Notes: generated by a model not told the origin, from the sequence alone. DNA of 64,000 nt from Aegilops tauschii subsp. strangulata (GCF_002575655.3 NC_053040.3:223524628-223588627); one strand, 5' to 3'. Positions 1 through 12,706 are shown, counted from the first letter of the stretch. Translations and numbers: made by a program.

Positions 1-32
1 GTGGAGCATTGTTTGGTAAACCGCTAGCCGAG

Positions 33-3000
33 TTATGATGCTTGCTGAGTTGAAGTCTCCGGCTCGTTCCTATCCTCTCCTCCGGCTGATCCCAAAACCT
101 CGAAAGTTGATGACTTCCAGTCGATGCCACTGAGAGCTTCGAATTGGGCTTCCTCGTCAATTAACCCGGCCGGGTCAATCTCCGGGCCGAAAGTGTGCTG
201 ACGAGCCGGCGGGATCAAGGTGAGGGCTTCATAGCGAGGGGTTGGAATCCTCTGATTCTCCGCGTTGTAACCCGGCTGGTACTTGGTTAGATCTGTGTCG
301 TTCCCGATAAGGGTGGCCACCGGGCGTACAGCCTTCACGCAAGCTGCGAAGTCCTTCTGATCAAAAGCTGAGCCGTCTTCCTTCAGGCTTGGATAGCCAA
401 GGGCGATGTCCGCCGGGTCTAACTCCGGCAGGAATGCCTTGGCCCGGCTCAGCGCGGCGATCGCTCCGGCTCTCGCAGAGGCCCGTCGCAGCTCTTGGAT
501 CCGCTGAGGCAGAACGGCGAGCCGGCGCAGGACTTCTGCAGGTGAGTCGGCACCTCGTTGGATAGGGCCACCACAGCTAAGGCACGCTGTGACCCGGTGT
601 AGAGCTGCTCTACCAGGGTATACACAGCCTTCAGCTTGGTGACCACGCTCTGGTTGAGGTTGGCACTTCTGGGACCTGTTTAACAGAATCAGACAAGCCG
701 GTGACAAGGATGAATTATGAGATATAAACATTTTAAACTTGATGAAAGCCGGTGAGGCGACTTACCGAAGATGGAGGCCACCATCTGGGAAACCTGGCGC
801 TTTAGGCCGGAGAGCTCAGCGGTCTTCTCGGAGAGAGTCTTCTCCGCCTGTTCAGCCCGGGTTACCAATGCGGCCTTCTCTTCGGCCCAGGCTTTCCGCT
901 CAGCATCAAATTCTGTCTTCAGCTTCTCTTGAGCGGCGATGCTGGATACAAACTTTGTGTTTGCCTTCCGGGTCTCCATTTCTTGCATCTTTAGCCGGCT
1001 TGTGAGATCAGCAAGGTCAGTCTCCAGCTTCTTGCCAGCAGCCTGTATAAATTTCCGGGTTATGGCATGAACAATTACTCTACAAATTTAAAGTCCCAAG
1101 CGTTTTCCAAGCAAAGACACTTGGCACTTGGGGGCTAATGCATATTGAACGTTTTCTATCTACATATTGCCGGTTCAAATGGAGTAAGCCGGAACCTAAG
1201 TCTACAACATACTCAGTCATAAGTCGTCGACTTGGGGGCTAGCATGGTACAGGTAACTAAGCAGTAAATAAGAGGACAAAAGGATGTTACCTCAGACTTC
1301 TGCTGGATCTGGGTCACCATGGCAACCTCGGCGTCCCGGCTCTTGTGCACTTGGCTGATGTAGCCAGAGACGAGCTCTCCAATGCTCAGGGTGGTGTAGT
1401 CGGAGAGGTCCAGGTTCACCCGGCGGGGCTGCAGCAACTCCCCCTTAGCGGAGCACTTGGCCAGTACGGTAGGTCTCCCCGGCTCAACGAACTCCGTCCG
1501 AGTGATTACCACGTCCGGGTCATTTGTTGGTTGGGCCGAGCCGGAGGCCTCCGGGTCAGCCGAAGCTTCTACAGGCGCCGTGTCCATTGGAGTGGTGGCT
1601 TCGGGGGCGGAGGCAGCTGGCGGGTCTTGGACCGTCACCTCCGGCTCAGGCAAATCCGGCACTCCGGCCGACTTGGTTTTCTTCACCCTCTTGGTGAGCT
1701 TTGCCTGGGCACTGAAAGAGCAACAAAGGTTAGTACAAAAAATATGAGTAAAGATCAAAACAACATGAGATGATTATCGTTACCCGGGCGCGGTCTTGAA
1801 AGCCGGAAGACTCGACTGCATAGAGTCGCCCGAAGAGGGGGAGGTCTCCTGATAATTGGAGTCAGAAGAGTTGAGTGGCTGACGGATAACACCCGCCAAC
1901 GGGTGAAAAGGGTACAAGTGGGAAATAACCTCAGTTCGGCGCTTCCTTGATGTGTCAGGTAACCCGGCGGAAAGGTCGGTGTCCTTGTTGGTCCGGGTGT
2001 GACGCCGGCTCTCATGAACCTGTTGCTTCAAAATAAATTGAGGATCTTGATAAGCTAAGGGATGTGAAAAGCTTACTTTCCGGGTTACCCTTCGGATTTT
2101 CAGCCTTGGCAAGGGCTCCGAGTCGGAGGAAAGTGACATTACCTCTTCAACCACCGGGTTACTTGCGCCGGTGTCATCCTGTCAATGAGCAAGTATTGAT
2201 AAGGCGGACAGCAACAAACAACAAATACAGCAAGGGCTTAAAGGCTCAGGGGTTACCTCTGACTCAGAGCTGTCGCTTAATTGCATCAGCTCTGAAGCAG
2301 TAGGCCTGCTTCCTTTCCTGCGAGGGGCGGCTTTCTTGGCGGCTTTCTTCACCTTTCTGGCCTTCTTGGCCGCCTCATGGTCATATTTGACCCGCCAGAA
2401 CTTGTCGTCAGCCTGAAAAATACAATGGTGATTTCTTTAAACGATTCAGATGAGAGTTATATACAGAAGAAGATAGGATGTTCAGATTGGCGGCTTACCG
2501 CTGGGGCTGGGTTGGTCTTGCAGAAGGGGGCTAACCCGGTCCTTCCACAGTCTGCCAGGCTCTCGTTCAAGTGAGCCTTGGTCATCTCCTCTGCAACGTC
2601 TTCAGGAAGATTGTTGCGGCTGTGTCTCTGAGGGTCGTCTTTGCGGCCCGTATACTCACACATTAAGCCGGGGCGGCGGCTCAATGGGATCACCCGCCAT
2701 GAGATCCAGACCCGGACCAGATCGATTCCATTCAGACCATTGCCCAGGAGAGCCTTGATCTTGTTGATGGTTGGGAGCAGAGGCTGGCGCTCCGCCGGAG
2801 TCAGTTTGTCTGACAGTGGGTGTGTTGACTCCAGACGTGATGGGCGAAAGCCGGGCAACGGACTTTCATCAGCCAGTGATGTATCTTGGCAATAGAACCA
2901 AGTCATGTTCCAGTCCTTTGGGTGGCTCGGCGGCTCTGCGTAAGGGAAAAGGCAGTCCCTACGCCGCTGGATGGAGATGCCACCTAACTCCAGACTTGGC

Positions 3001-3392
3001 CCATTGGCGCACTCATTCTGACGGTTTAAGTAAAAAAGCTCTCTGAAGAGCAGCAGACTAGGCTCTTCTCCAAGATAAACCTCGCAGAAGACTTGGAAAT
3101 TGCAGATGTTGGACACTGAGTTGGGTCCTATGTCTTGAGGCCGTAAATCGAAGAAATTTAGAACATCTCTAAAAAACTTTGAGCCGGGCGGTGCGAAGCC
3201 CCGGCTCATGTGATCCGCAAAAATCACTACCTCCCCATCCTTTGGCTGTGGCCTTTCTTCTGACGGGTCAGGGGCATGGTAGGACATGATGTCTTTCTTG
3301 GGCAGATATCCTGACTTAACAAAATCCGCTAGGGTCTCGTTGGTGACATTTGACCTCATCCAGTTACAAGTAATGGGAGCTTTGGGAGGCAT
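33..3392 (-). pseudogene. Antisense additional ORF of a gypsy element, Transposase_28-like, copy A (six exons, one frameshift)
   Basis: The product resembles the plant 'putative gypsy type transposon' family (Pfam Transposase_28, PF04195) found in Tat-lineage gypsy elements; its function is unknown. I place exons at 2499-3392 (start ATG at 3392), 2257-2412, 1784-2178, 1291-1711, 766-1042 and 33-675 (stop TAA at 33-35). Each junction has GT donor and AG acceptor on the - strand. Exon 1 has the family block GFAPPGSKFFRDVLNFF, then a long conserved region. Exon 2 is Lys/Ala-rich and basic. Exon 4 is Pro/Glu/Ala-rich and acidic. Exon 5 is a Glu/Lys/Ala coiled coil. Exon 6 is the C-terminal domain, with a frameshift near 535-545 between PTHLQ and EVLRRLAVL, so this copy is probably broken. 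It runs antisense to the LTR promoter at 4744. The exon structure is repeated in copy B. Family assignment is from memory of the motif, about 80% sure. Confidence 0.75.
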
Positions 3393-4195
3393 GGTGAAAG
3401 TCGGCAGTCTATGACAAAAAGGAAAAACGTCCGGGTTAATGATAAGCCGGAGGAGATCTTTAGTTCAAAGCTAAGGTGGCGGCTTATGAAGGGGACTAAT
3501 GGTATATACCTAAGTACAGCGGGTTATTTAAGCCGCAGGGGCATTCAGAATAAATTGATTATCTACGGCCTTATCACAGCTAAGCCGGAGGATTATATGA
3601 AGCATGGTTCTCTTTAAGCCGGAAGGTTCTATGGCGCGTGGTTTCTTTAAGCCGGAACTGTAAACCGCCAAGATTCAATGATTGCAGTTTTTTACTAAGT
3701 GTGGTAAAACAGGTTTCACACATTGCAGTAACTTTTTTGGATCGAAATGGTCGGGCAAAAGAAAAATTTCTAGACCTAGAAACAGAAGCGAGGGAGTTCT
3801 TGGGCCCGAACAAAGTTCCTATGCAGTAAAAAGAGAGCTGTTTGCGTGTAAAATGGGTGCTAAACAGTCGCCGCACTAGTTCTATGCAGATCTAAGATCA
3901 AACAGGGGCAGTAACTATGAGAACTACCGGAACTTGCGGGCAATGGCGACGAACACGAAGAACGCGGATGAATCCTACGGCAGATCTATTCTACAGGACA
4001 AGCAGGACTTACAAGAGCTGGAGAGTCGCGGGGGTCGCCGCGTTTCTCTGGTCAGATCAGGGTGATGCAGCGGCCTGAGCTGGTGACGACGAGGAGACCC
4101 GCGGCGGCGACGGCGGTGGAGCTCGAGCAGCACGGGACAGTGAGAGGAAGAAGACGACAGAGGAAGGAGCGTGAGAAGAGCCCGTCGGGCCGGCC

Positions 4196-4204
4196 TATTT
4201 ATAA
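4196..4204 (-). promoter_or_regulatory. TATA box for the antisense gene, copy A
   Basis: On the - strand this reads TTATAAATA. It lies about 800 bp upstream of the ATG at 3392, which leaves a long 5' leader, possibly with an intron (3393-4170). The same box sits at the same relative place in copy B (7469-7477), which argues for function. No gene is seen in 3393-4195 on either strand; the stretch is leader plus GC-rich upstream sequence. Confidence 0.55.
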
Positions 4205-4470
4205 GGCGAGCTCGTAAAGCGGGCGCGAGAATCAAGGAGACCGTGGCGTGGTTATCTCCCCACGCAGCGCCTCGATTTTCGGGATGACAGTAAAGGAAAA
4301 GATCCGTTGCGGATCTGGCGGAGTAAAAAACGGACTTAATGGAAGATGACGTCACGGCGGATTATCCGGAGTCCAGAGGATGACGTCACGCCGGGTTATG
4401 GCCTTCACACGAATGGTAAGCCGGAGATTTTTTCTGTCGAAAGAGTTGAAGATTGACATGAGCCGGCTCA

Positions 4471-4488
4471 AATCAATCTGGGGCCTAA
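4471..4488 (+). other. Polypurine-tract region before LTR1
   Basis: The block aatcaatctggggcctaa stands directly before the TG of LTR1 and is repeated exactly before LTR2 (7743-7760). It marks the 3' end of the internal region and sets the element orientation as +. The tract is short and imperfect. Confidence 0.55.
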
Positions 4489-5008
4489 TGTTGAGGATAT
4501 AGACCTTAGAGTCACCCGCCAGGAGGGGCCGGGTTATTCATATGGTCATTGCCAGAAGCCCGGCGCCAAGCTTAAAGACGGTGGGCCAAAGATGGGCTTA
4601 AGACCCAGATATGGCCTAAGGCCCGTAGTTACAATCATTATTATGGTAGAACTTGTAGTGTAAGGCAAGAATAGTTGAGAGTCTGAGCCGGACACTCTTA
4701 TGAGCCGGCCGGGACTCTGAGAGCTGCAGGGCGTCATCCTCCCTATATAAAGGGACGACCCGTCAGTAGTTTAAGGGCGACAACAATCTCATCGAGAGCC
4801 GGGCATAGCAGTTTAGCTCCCTGGTTATCGAAACCCTAATCAATACCACATCAAACTGGACGTAGGCTTTTACCTTCACCGTAAGGGGCCGAACCAGTAT
4901 AAACCCTCATGTTCCTTGTCCCGCATTAACCCCTTCAAGCTTCTTAGCTGCGATGGCTCCACGACTAAGTCCTAACTCAAGGACATCTGCCGAGACAATT
5001 CCACGACA
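4489..5008 (+). mobile_element. Gypsy LTR1 (520 bp), shared between two tandem internal regions
   Basis: It starts TGTTGAGGATAT and ends TTCCACGACA. It matches the LTR at 7761-8281 over its whole length by eye, roughly 70-75% identical. A TATA box (tatataa) is at 4744-4750 on the + strand. It is preceded by the element's 3' internal end, so it is the 3' LTR of the left element. It is followed immediately, without a primer binding site, by internal sequence of a second copy starting inside exon 4 of the antisense gene. It therefore also stands where a 5' LTR would be, with most of the second element's 5' and gag-pol part missing. Confidence 0.8.
4744..4750 (+). promoter_or_regulatory. LTR1 TATA box
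   Basis: tatataa within ccctatataaaggg, about 255 bp into LTR1. The equivalent box in LTR2 is at 8022-8028 within gtgtatataagggg. Transcription from it runs + and opposes the antisense genes. Confidence 0.6.
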
Positions 5009-6701
5009 GCCGGCTTACTTCTCCTTGCCTTCTTGCTGGGCTTCACTTGCACACTGGGAATCAAAGGGTTAGTACAAAAACATGAGTAAGATAAACAGAT
5101 TATCATTACCCTGGGGCAGTTTTGAAAGCCGGCATGTTAGATTGCATTGAGTCGCCGGAAGAAGGTGAAGTCCCCTGATAGTTTGAGTCAGAAAAATTGA
5201 GTGATTGAGGAGTGAAACCCGCTAAAGGATACAAAGAATGTAAATCGGAGGTAACCTCTGTCCGGCGTTTTCTTGTTGCATCAGGTAAGCCGGAGGAGAG
5301 GTCTGCATCTTTGCTGGTCCGGGTCTGCCTCCGATTTTCGTGAATCTGTCGCTTCAAAAGAAATTGTGGATCTTGATAAGCTAAAGGATGTGAAAATCTT
5401 ACTTTCCGGGTTACTCTTCGGAATTTCTGTCTCGGCAAAGGCTCGGAGTCGGAGGAAATTATTGTTACCTCTTCAATCACTGCAGTACTCGCTCCTGTAT
5501 CCTCCTGCTGATAATCAGTGTCAATAAGATGGTTAAAAAGGAACCTAAAGAGTCAAGAGCTACCTCTGACTCGGAGGTATCGTCCAGATGAAACATATCC
5601 GAGGCGCTAGGCTTGCTTCCCTTCTTACGGGGAGTGGCTTTCCTGGCGGTTTTCTTAGCTTTTTTGGCTCTCTTTGCAGCCTCATGGTCATACTTGACCT
5701 TCCAAAATTTGTCATCAGCCTGCAAATTGCAACAAAGGTTTTTGAGTAAAGACAACATTATCAAGGTGGGAAGTAAAATGCTCAAGTCAATGGCTTACCG
5801 CTGGAGCTGGGTTAGCTTTGCAGAAAGGGCTTAAGCCCACTTTCCCGCAATCGGCCAGGCTTTCGTTCAGAAGAGACTTGGTCATGTCATCAACAACGTC
5901 TTCGGGTAAGTCGTCGGGACTGTGCCGTAGAGGATCATTGTTCAGGCCAGTGTAATCGCACATCAAGCCGGGGCGGCGGCTTAAGGGGACAACCCGCCAG
6001 GCAATCCAAACCCGGACCAGATCAATGCCATTTAGGCCATTCCCTAGAAGAGCTTTGATCTTGTTGATGGTGGGAGCAAGTGGTTGACGTTCAGCTAGAG
6101 ATAATTTATCTAGCAAGGGGTGATTTGACTCCAGTCGCAGGGCGCGAAAGCCGGGCAGAGGGTTCTCATCAGCCGGAGAAGTGTCTTGACAGTAGAACCA
6201 TGTCTGGTTCCAATCTTTAGGGTGACTTTGCGGCTCAGCATAAGGGAAGAGACAATCTCTCCGTCGTTGGATTGAGATTCCGCCGAGTTCCAAGCTGGGC
6301 CCATTGGCACATTCGTTTTGGCGGTTCAGATAAAATAACTCTCTAAAGAGTAATAAGTTGGGTTCTTCTCCAAGGTACACCTCACAGAACACTTGGAAAT
6401 TGCAGATATTTGACACAGAATTGGGTCCGATGTCTTGAGGTCGCAGGTCAAAAAAGTGCAGGACGTCTCTGAAATTTTTTGAGCCGGGTGGAGCAAAGCC
6501 CCGGTTCATGTGATCAGTAAAGATGACAACTTCCCCATCCTTGGGTTGAGGTTTTTCTTCTGACGGATCAGGAGCACGATAGGACATGACCTCTTTCTTC
6601 GGCAGATAACCAGTCTTTACAAAATCAGCTAAGATGCTATCAGTGACGGTGGATTTAACCCAGTTACATGTGATGGGTGCTTTGGGAGCCTTGGGCGGCA
6701 T
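5009..6701 (-). pseudogene. Antisense Transposase_28-like ORF, copy B, truncated in exon 4
   Basis: This is a second copy of the gene at 33-3392. Exons are 5799-6701 (ATG at 6701), 5564-5719, 5110-5504 and a stub of exon 4 at 5009-5053 that runs into LTR1. Exons 2 and 3 have exactly the lengths of copy A (156 and 395 bp). Exon 1 encodes the same blocks (GFAPPGSKNFRDVLHFF and following) and is open. The last two and a half exons (coiled coil and C-terminal domain) are lost. Many silent and replacement differences from copy A show an old duplication or two independent insertions, not a recent copy. The shortened product would keep the main conserved domain. Confidence 0.75.
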
Positions 6702-7468
6702 TATGAAGGATGGAAGTCTATGACAAAATAAAAATTTCTGGTTCAAATTTAAGCCGGAGAAAATACTTCAATTCATATTCAAGATGGCGGCTTACGAAGG
6801 GGCCTAATGATATATGGCTAATTGTGTCAGATTGTTTAAGCCGCCATGGGAAACAGTAGCAATTAGATTATTTAAATCCACTATGAGTGATCAGGATCAT
6901 TCATTGAGCATTGCCTCGTTAAGCCGGCGGTAAGAGTCGTCATGGATAACGGATACAGTTTTTGCCTAAGTGTCGCACAAACAAGTTTCACAAGTTGCAA
7001 CTGTTATTTTGGATCAAATGGTTGTTCAGAAAAGAAGATATTCTAGACCTAAAAATAGGTACAGATGAGTTCGTGAGGTCTAGTGAGGCCTCTGCACGAA
7101 GGAAAGGGATCTGCCAGTATTAAAAATGGACGCGAAATAACTACCGCATAAGTTTCCATATTACTTTTGGATCAAATAAGGCCGCAGTGGAAGAACTACG
7201 AAGAAACCATGATGAACCATGCAGAACAGGGAAGACCTTGGAAACCCTAATGCAGATCTGACGTTCGAGAAGGAGGAGACTTACGGTTGCAGATTTACTG
7301 TGGAGAATCGCCGCTGTTCTCTGGTCGATTCAGGTTGATGCAGCGGCCAAGATCGACGAAGATGAGGTGCTCTGTTACGGCGGCGGCGGCGGAGCTCGAG
7401 CGGCAGCAAGGTCGAGAGAGGAGGAAGACGATGGGAAGGGGGAGAATGAGAAATGACTTGGTCGTGCT

Positions 7469-7477
7469 TATTTATAA
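7469..7477 (-). promoter_or_regulatory. TATA box for the antisense gene, copy B
   Basis: On the - strand TTATAAATA, 768 bp upstream of the ATG at 6701, in the same setting as the copy A box (4196-4204). 6702-7468 holds the leader; 7478-7760 is the 3' internal end before LTR2. I see no other gene there. Confidence 0.55.
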
Positions 7478-7760
7478 GGGAGGACTGATAAGTGGGCGCG
7501 AAAAACGAGGAGGCCGAAAACTTGATTACCCAGCGGCTCCGACGCCTCGATTTTCGGGATGGTTATTAAGATAAAGATCCGTTGGGATATGACAGAATAA
7601 AAAAATGAATTTAATGGAAGATGACATCATGGCGGGTTATCAGGAATCCAGAAGATGATGTCACGGCGGGTCATAACTTTTGCACAGACAGAAGCTAGAA
7701 GTTTTCTTCTTAAGGTATTGAAGATCGACATGAACCAGTTCAAATCAATCTGGGGCCTAA

Positions 7761-8281
7761 TGTTGGGGATATAACTACTGGCGTAACCCGCCCAGGAGGG
7801 GCCGGGTTACGTTATGGTAATTCATCATATGAAGCCCAATATCAAAGCTTCAAGATGGCGGTTCAATAAAGGGCCTAAAGCCCGTAGGTGACTTAAGGCC
7901 CGTAGTGATAAACCTCCGTAATGGCGTGACTTGTGTTGTAAGGCAAGATTAACTAGTTACCGAGCCGGATTCTGTTTATAAGCCGGCCGGGACTCTGTAG
8001 GCCGCGGGGCGTCAGCCCGTGTATATAAGGGGATGATCCGCCGGCGGCTTAAGAGAGATAACATCAAATCGGTAGCCAGGCATAGCGGATTCACTCCCTG
8101 GTCATCGAAACCCTGGTAATTCCACCTCAACTGGAGTAGGCTTTTACCTTCACCGTAAGGGGCCGAACCAGCATAACCCTCGTGTCCTTTGTCCCGCTTT
8201 AACCCCTTTAAGATTCCTAGTTGCGATGGCTCCACGACTAAGCCCTTTAACAAGGGCATCTGCCGTGACTATTCCACGACA
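7761..8281 (+). mobile_element. Gypsy LTR2 (521 bp), right end of the tandem element
   Basis: It starts TGTTGGGGATAT and ends TTCCACGACA, aligns with LTR1, and has a TATA box at 8022-8028. It is preceded by the same polypurine-tract block as LTR1, so it is the 3' LTR of copy B. The sequence that follows (ggtaa, 8282-8286) is the candidate right target duplication. Confidence 0.8.
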
Positions 8282-11200
8282 GGTAAGGAAGGGGTAAAGT
8301 GGTGAGGTTGCAACAGCGACTAAGCATGTATGGTGGCTAACATACACAAATAAGAGCGAGAAGAGAAGCAATGGAACGGTTGTGCAACTAGCAATGATCA
8401 AGAAGTGATCCTGAACTCCTACTTACGTCAAACATAACCCATAAACCGTGTTCACTTCCCGGACTCCGCCGAGAAGGGACCATCACGGCTACACACGTGG
8501 TTGATGCATTTTAATTAAGTCAAGTGTCAAGTTCTCTACAACCGGACATTATCAAATTCCCATCTGCCACATAACCGCGGGCACGGCTTTCGAAAGATAA
8601 TACCCTGCAGGGGTGTCCCAACTTAGCCCATTATAAGCTCTCACGGTCAACGAAGGATATTCCTTCTCCTGGGAAGACCCGATCAGTCTCGAAATCCCGG
8701 TTTACAAGATATTTCGACAATGGTAAAACAAGACCAGCAAAGCCGCCCGATGTGCCGACAATCCTGATAGGAGCTGCACATATCTCGTTCTTAGGGCAAC
8801 ACCGGATGAGACTAGCTACGAGTAAAACCAGCCCTCAAGTTTCCCCAAGGTGGCCCCGCAGGCAGCTCGGTTCAGACCAACACTTAGAGAAGCACTGGCC
8901 CGGGGGGGTTAAAATAAAGATGACCCTCGGGATGCACGACTCCCAAGGGAAAAAGGCTAGGTGAGGCAAATGTAAAACCAAGGTTGGGCCTTGCTGGAAG
9001 AGTTTTATTCAACGCGAACTGTCAAGGAGGTCCCATAAATCACCCAACCGCGTAAGGGACGCAAAATCAAGGAACATAACACCGGTATGACGGACACTAG
9101 GGCGGCAAGAGTGGAACAAAACGCCAGGCATAAGGCCGAGCCTTCCACCCTTTACCAAGTATATAGATGTATTAATTTAATAAGAGATATTGTGATATCC
9201 CAACATAACATAATCCAACAAGGAGCAATCTTCATCTTCACCTGCAACTAGCAACGCTATAAGAGGGGCTGAGCAAAGCGGTAACATAGCCAAACAACGA
9301 TTTGCTAGGAAGGGTGACAAAGGCTACAGGTTCATGGCAATTTGGGAGGCTTGAAGAGCAAGTGATAGGTAGCGCAGCATAGCGATAGAACGAAGCAACT
9401 AGCATAGCAATGATAGTAATAAGATCCAAGGTGACGGTCATCTTGCCTAAAATCCCGCTAGGAAGAAGAACGAGTCCATGAAGAAGATGAAGCCACGAAG
9501 ACGAACCAAGCGTAGACGAACGAATCCTCACGATCGCAACGAAACGGGAACTATCGAGAAGAAGCACACAACATGGGAAACACACCACACATGAACAAGG
9601 CATGAAGCTCAATCAAGTATGATGCATGACAAGGCTACATGAGGCTACTCATGGCAAGAGATGATGCATACAAGAACAACACATCAAAGCAAGTTTAAAT
9701 GAGGCCGAAAACAACATAGAACAAATCCGGTAAGTCCTCATATGCAAATTTCGAAATTGGTCCAGATCTGAATAACCTTATGTTCAAGTTGATAAACAGC
9801 AAGTTAAAATGCACCAAGATGATCTACACGAAATATTCTAGTCAAGTTACATATAAAGTTCATTTAGTTCGGAGCTACGGCCTAGAAGATATGAGCAAAA
9901 CAAGTTAAGCATGGCATTGATGCAAAATGAATTCAAACATCAAGCAAACACCTCAAAACAAGGATGCAACAAGGTAACATGAATCTACATGCAAAAATAA
10001 GCAAGTTTCATATAGAGCATGCTCAAAACGGAGCAACGGTGCAACACATACAGTCCAAACAAGATATAGCAACAAACTGTCCAAAACAGCAACTAGGCAT
10101 CTTACAAGCATAAAACCAATATGCTACAACACCTTAACATGAAAACAAATGACATGAGCATGCTGTACAGGTAAAGCATTACAAAGCATGAACACTGAGC
10201 TACCTCCAGAAATCACTAGAACATGCTCAAAAGGACATGGCAAAATTGCAAATAATAACAATTTCACAGACTTAGCAGAAATCATTGGACATGGCAGAAA
10301 TAACATCAGGTTGCAAAGTTTAGAGCTATCAAACAACATGCTACAGAAACAGATCATGGAAAACAAAGGCATGGCATGAATCTACTAATTTCATAGAACA
10401 AAAGTCCCTTACTAATCACGAGCCAAAAAGGCACAGAAGATATGATGGCACCCATGTAAACATAGTAAGTTCCATAAACAGATTCAGACTTGGAGAAAAT
10501 AACAGTTCATGGCAGAAACAACGATAAGTAGGCATGTTGGTGAGCTTGAACCACTCACCACATAGCATTACATGGCATGGAAAGGTAACCAACAGTAAGA
10601 AGGCATAAATATGAAGCTAATCATGGTAATAGAATGTCCATAGGTTGCATGGATCACTATCAAAACACATGGAAAACACTGGACTTAATGTTAACAGGCT
10701 GACAGCAACATTATTTAGCAATTTGAGAGCAAGTTTGCAACAAGTTACAGCAGGCTATAAATGCAACCAAGGGCATGGATGGATATATCATAACATGTGT
10801 AACACAACGTCCTTAGTGAATATCTCCAGATTATGCATAGAATTCATGGAGACAGCAGGTTTACATGGCAACAAAATATAACAGACTCAGACTTGGCAGA
10901 AATCACCAAGTAACAGAAATCAGCAACATCATGGAGGCTACTTTGCATGCTTGTTCTAGTCACCACAGAGATCCTAAAAATACAAGACTAGCACCACTGT
11001 AAATATAGCATGATATAGTTTAAAACACATGTAGAGCTCATGCTCATAGGATGCACACACAAAATGCAATGAAAAAGACAAATCACCAAGTTCTGTAAAC
11101 AGACAGCAGTTAACAGCATATAGCACTCTTGAAACGATGATTAGGGCATGAACATGACCTCAAAAAAGCATGGAACAATGGAACAAAATGAAGAGCACAT

Positions 11201-12706
11201 CATGATGAACATTTCGATATATCATTCACGCAAAATGGAGCTATGGTCATGGAGATATGGCAGGCGAAAGTATGCAACATGCAACAGTTTCCAGGGACTT
11301 GGCCAAAATCGCAGACAACAAAAGTGAGCGCATGATACTATCCTACGCCCAGGGCGTCGGATAGAGCAACGGGGCAGGCTGGGGGATTCTCACCTAGCGG
11401 GCCGAGGCCCAGGGCAGTTGAGGGGCCGGGCAGGGTAGGCTGCAGCTGGGCCCGGGGCTGGGCCGGACGCGGGGCCTGCGCGTAGGCCACACGCGGTGGA
11501 CGCAGCGGCGGATCGGGGCTCCTCCCGATCGGCCATGGCAGCGCCGGCGATGGAGCTCGACGGAGGCGGCGGGGGAGGACAGGGACCCACCGGGCAGGGG
11601 CGGATCTGGACGGGATCCACCGGATCCGTCCGTTTCCCGGGACCGGCGGGGACGAGGGACGCCGGAGGACGCGGGATCCGGCGATGCACTCACCGACGGG
11701 AGGCGAGGCGCCATCCGGCGGCAGGGCGCGAGACGAGGGGCGGCAGAGCAAAGGCGACGGCGAGGGGCGGCTCGGGGCGGCGCTCGGGCGCCGGCTGGAG
11801 GAGCTCCGGCGGCGGGGGAGGCAGGGTCCGATGGTCCATGGCGGCGGGGTCGAGCTCCTCCCGACCTGGATCTCAGGGAGGCGGGAGCTCGGGCGAGCGG
11901 GCGAGGGAGCCAGGGGCGCACGGGGTTGGGCCCGGTCGCGGCCCGGGGCGGGCTCCCCGTGGGCTTCGCGGGCCGCGGCGGTGGGAGTTGGTTGGGGGCG
12001 ACGTGGCACGCTTGGTGGTTCTGGCGGCGACAAGTGGTGGCGGGGCATCGGTCCGGCATGGATTCCGAGGAGGATGGCGGTGGCGCTGGATCCGAGGGGG
12101 AGGGGGGTTAGGGTAGGTTAGGCCCAAAATGGCAGGTTAGGGGGGGTTTAAATAGGCAGGGGGGTCTAGGTTAGGGGGATTTCATCCGTTTTTGTACCGT
12201 TCGATCGCCATTGGACGGCTCCGGAGCGGAGAGGGACTAGGAGAGGGGTCGGTGGGCTGTGAAGAGAGGGCTTGGGCTGAGGAGAGAGAGAAGAGGTGCG
12301 GCCTGATGGCAGTTCTGGAGACCGAAACGTCCGACGAATAAACCGACTATATTGCGGTCGAATGTTTAGCGGTTGGGCTATCAAACGGACTCCGAATGCG
12401 ACGAAATTTGACGGGCGGCCTGCCGGTGATATACCAAGGCCACTCGGCAAATCTCGGCCCATTCCGAGAGCATTTTTCTCCCGCTCACGAAACAAGGTCT
12501 GAGAGGGGTGACGGGCGCGGGAGTGTGGTCTGGGCTCAGAACGGACAACGGAGAGAACCGGGAGGACCCGAACGGATGCAAGTTTTGAAAAGCATGCATA
12601 TGAAATGCAGATGACGACATGGCAAAATGCAACATGCAAGCAAAAGACATGGAAACAACGACGAATAACTGGAAGACACCTAGCGCATCAGATCCGAGGC
12701 GTTACA
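8282..12706 (-). mobile_element. Very long LTR (about 4.4 kb visible), LARD/Sukkula-like
   Basis: On the - strand the sequence begins TGTAACGCCTCGGATC at 12706, a classical LTR start, and a TATA box follows about 550 bp in. No primer site or coding domain appears before 8282. The length suits the long LTRs of Triticeae LARDs such as Sukkula; this name is an inference from length and start only. 11340-12120 is strongly GC-rich and gives long Pro/Arg/Gly-rich open frames on both strands that look like compositional artefacts. 9200-11330 is A-rich, with many short catg-containing near-repeats and no gene. The left end is cut by the gypsy element ending at 8281, so the terminal CA is not seen. 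Confidence 0.55.
12147..12154 (-). promoter_or_regulatory. TATA box of the long LTR
   Basis: On the - strand TATTTAAA within a C-rich setting, about 552 bp from the LTR start at 12706. It would direct transcription leftwards through the GC-rich block. Confidence 0.5.

Noticed and set aside
11338..12121. Long overlapping ORFs on both strands (up to 236 codons)
   Set aside because: They overlap in several frames, are Pro/Arg/Gly-rich and show no domain; a GC-rich LTR block explains them.
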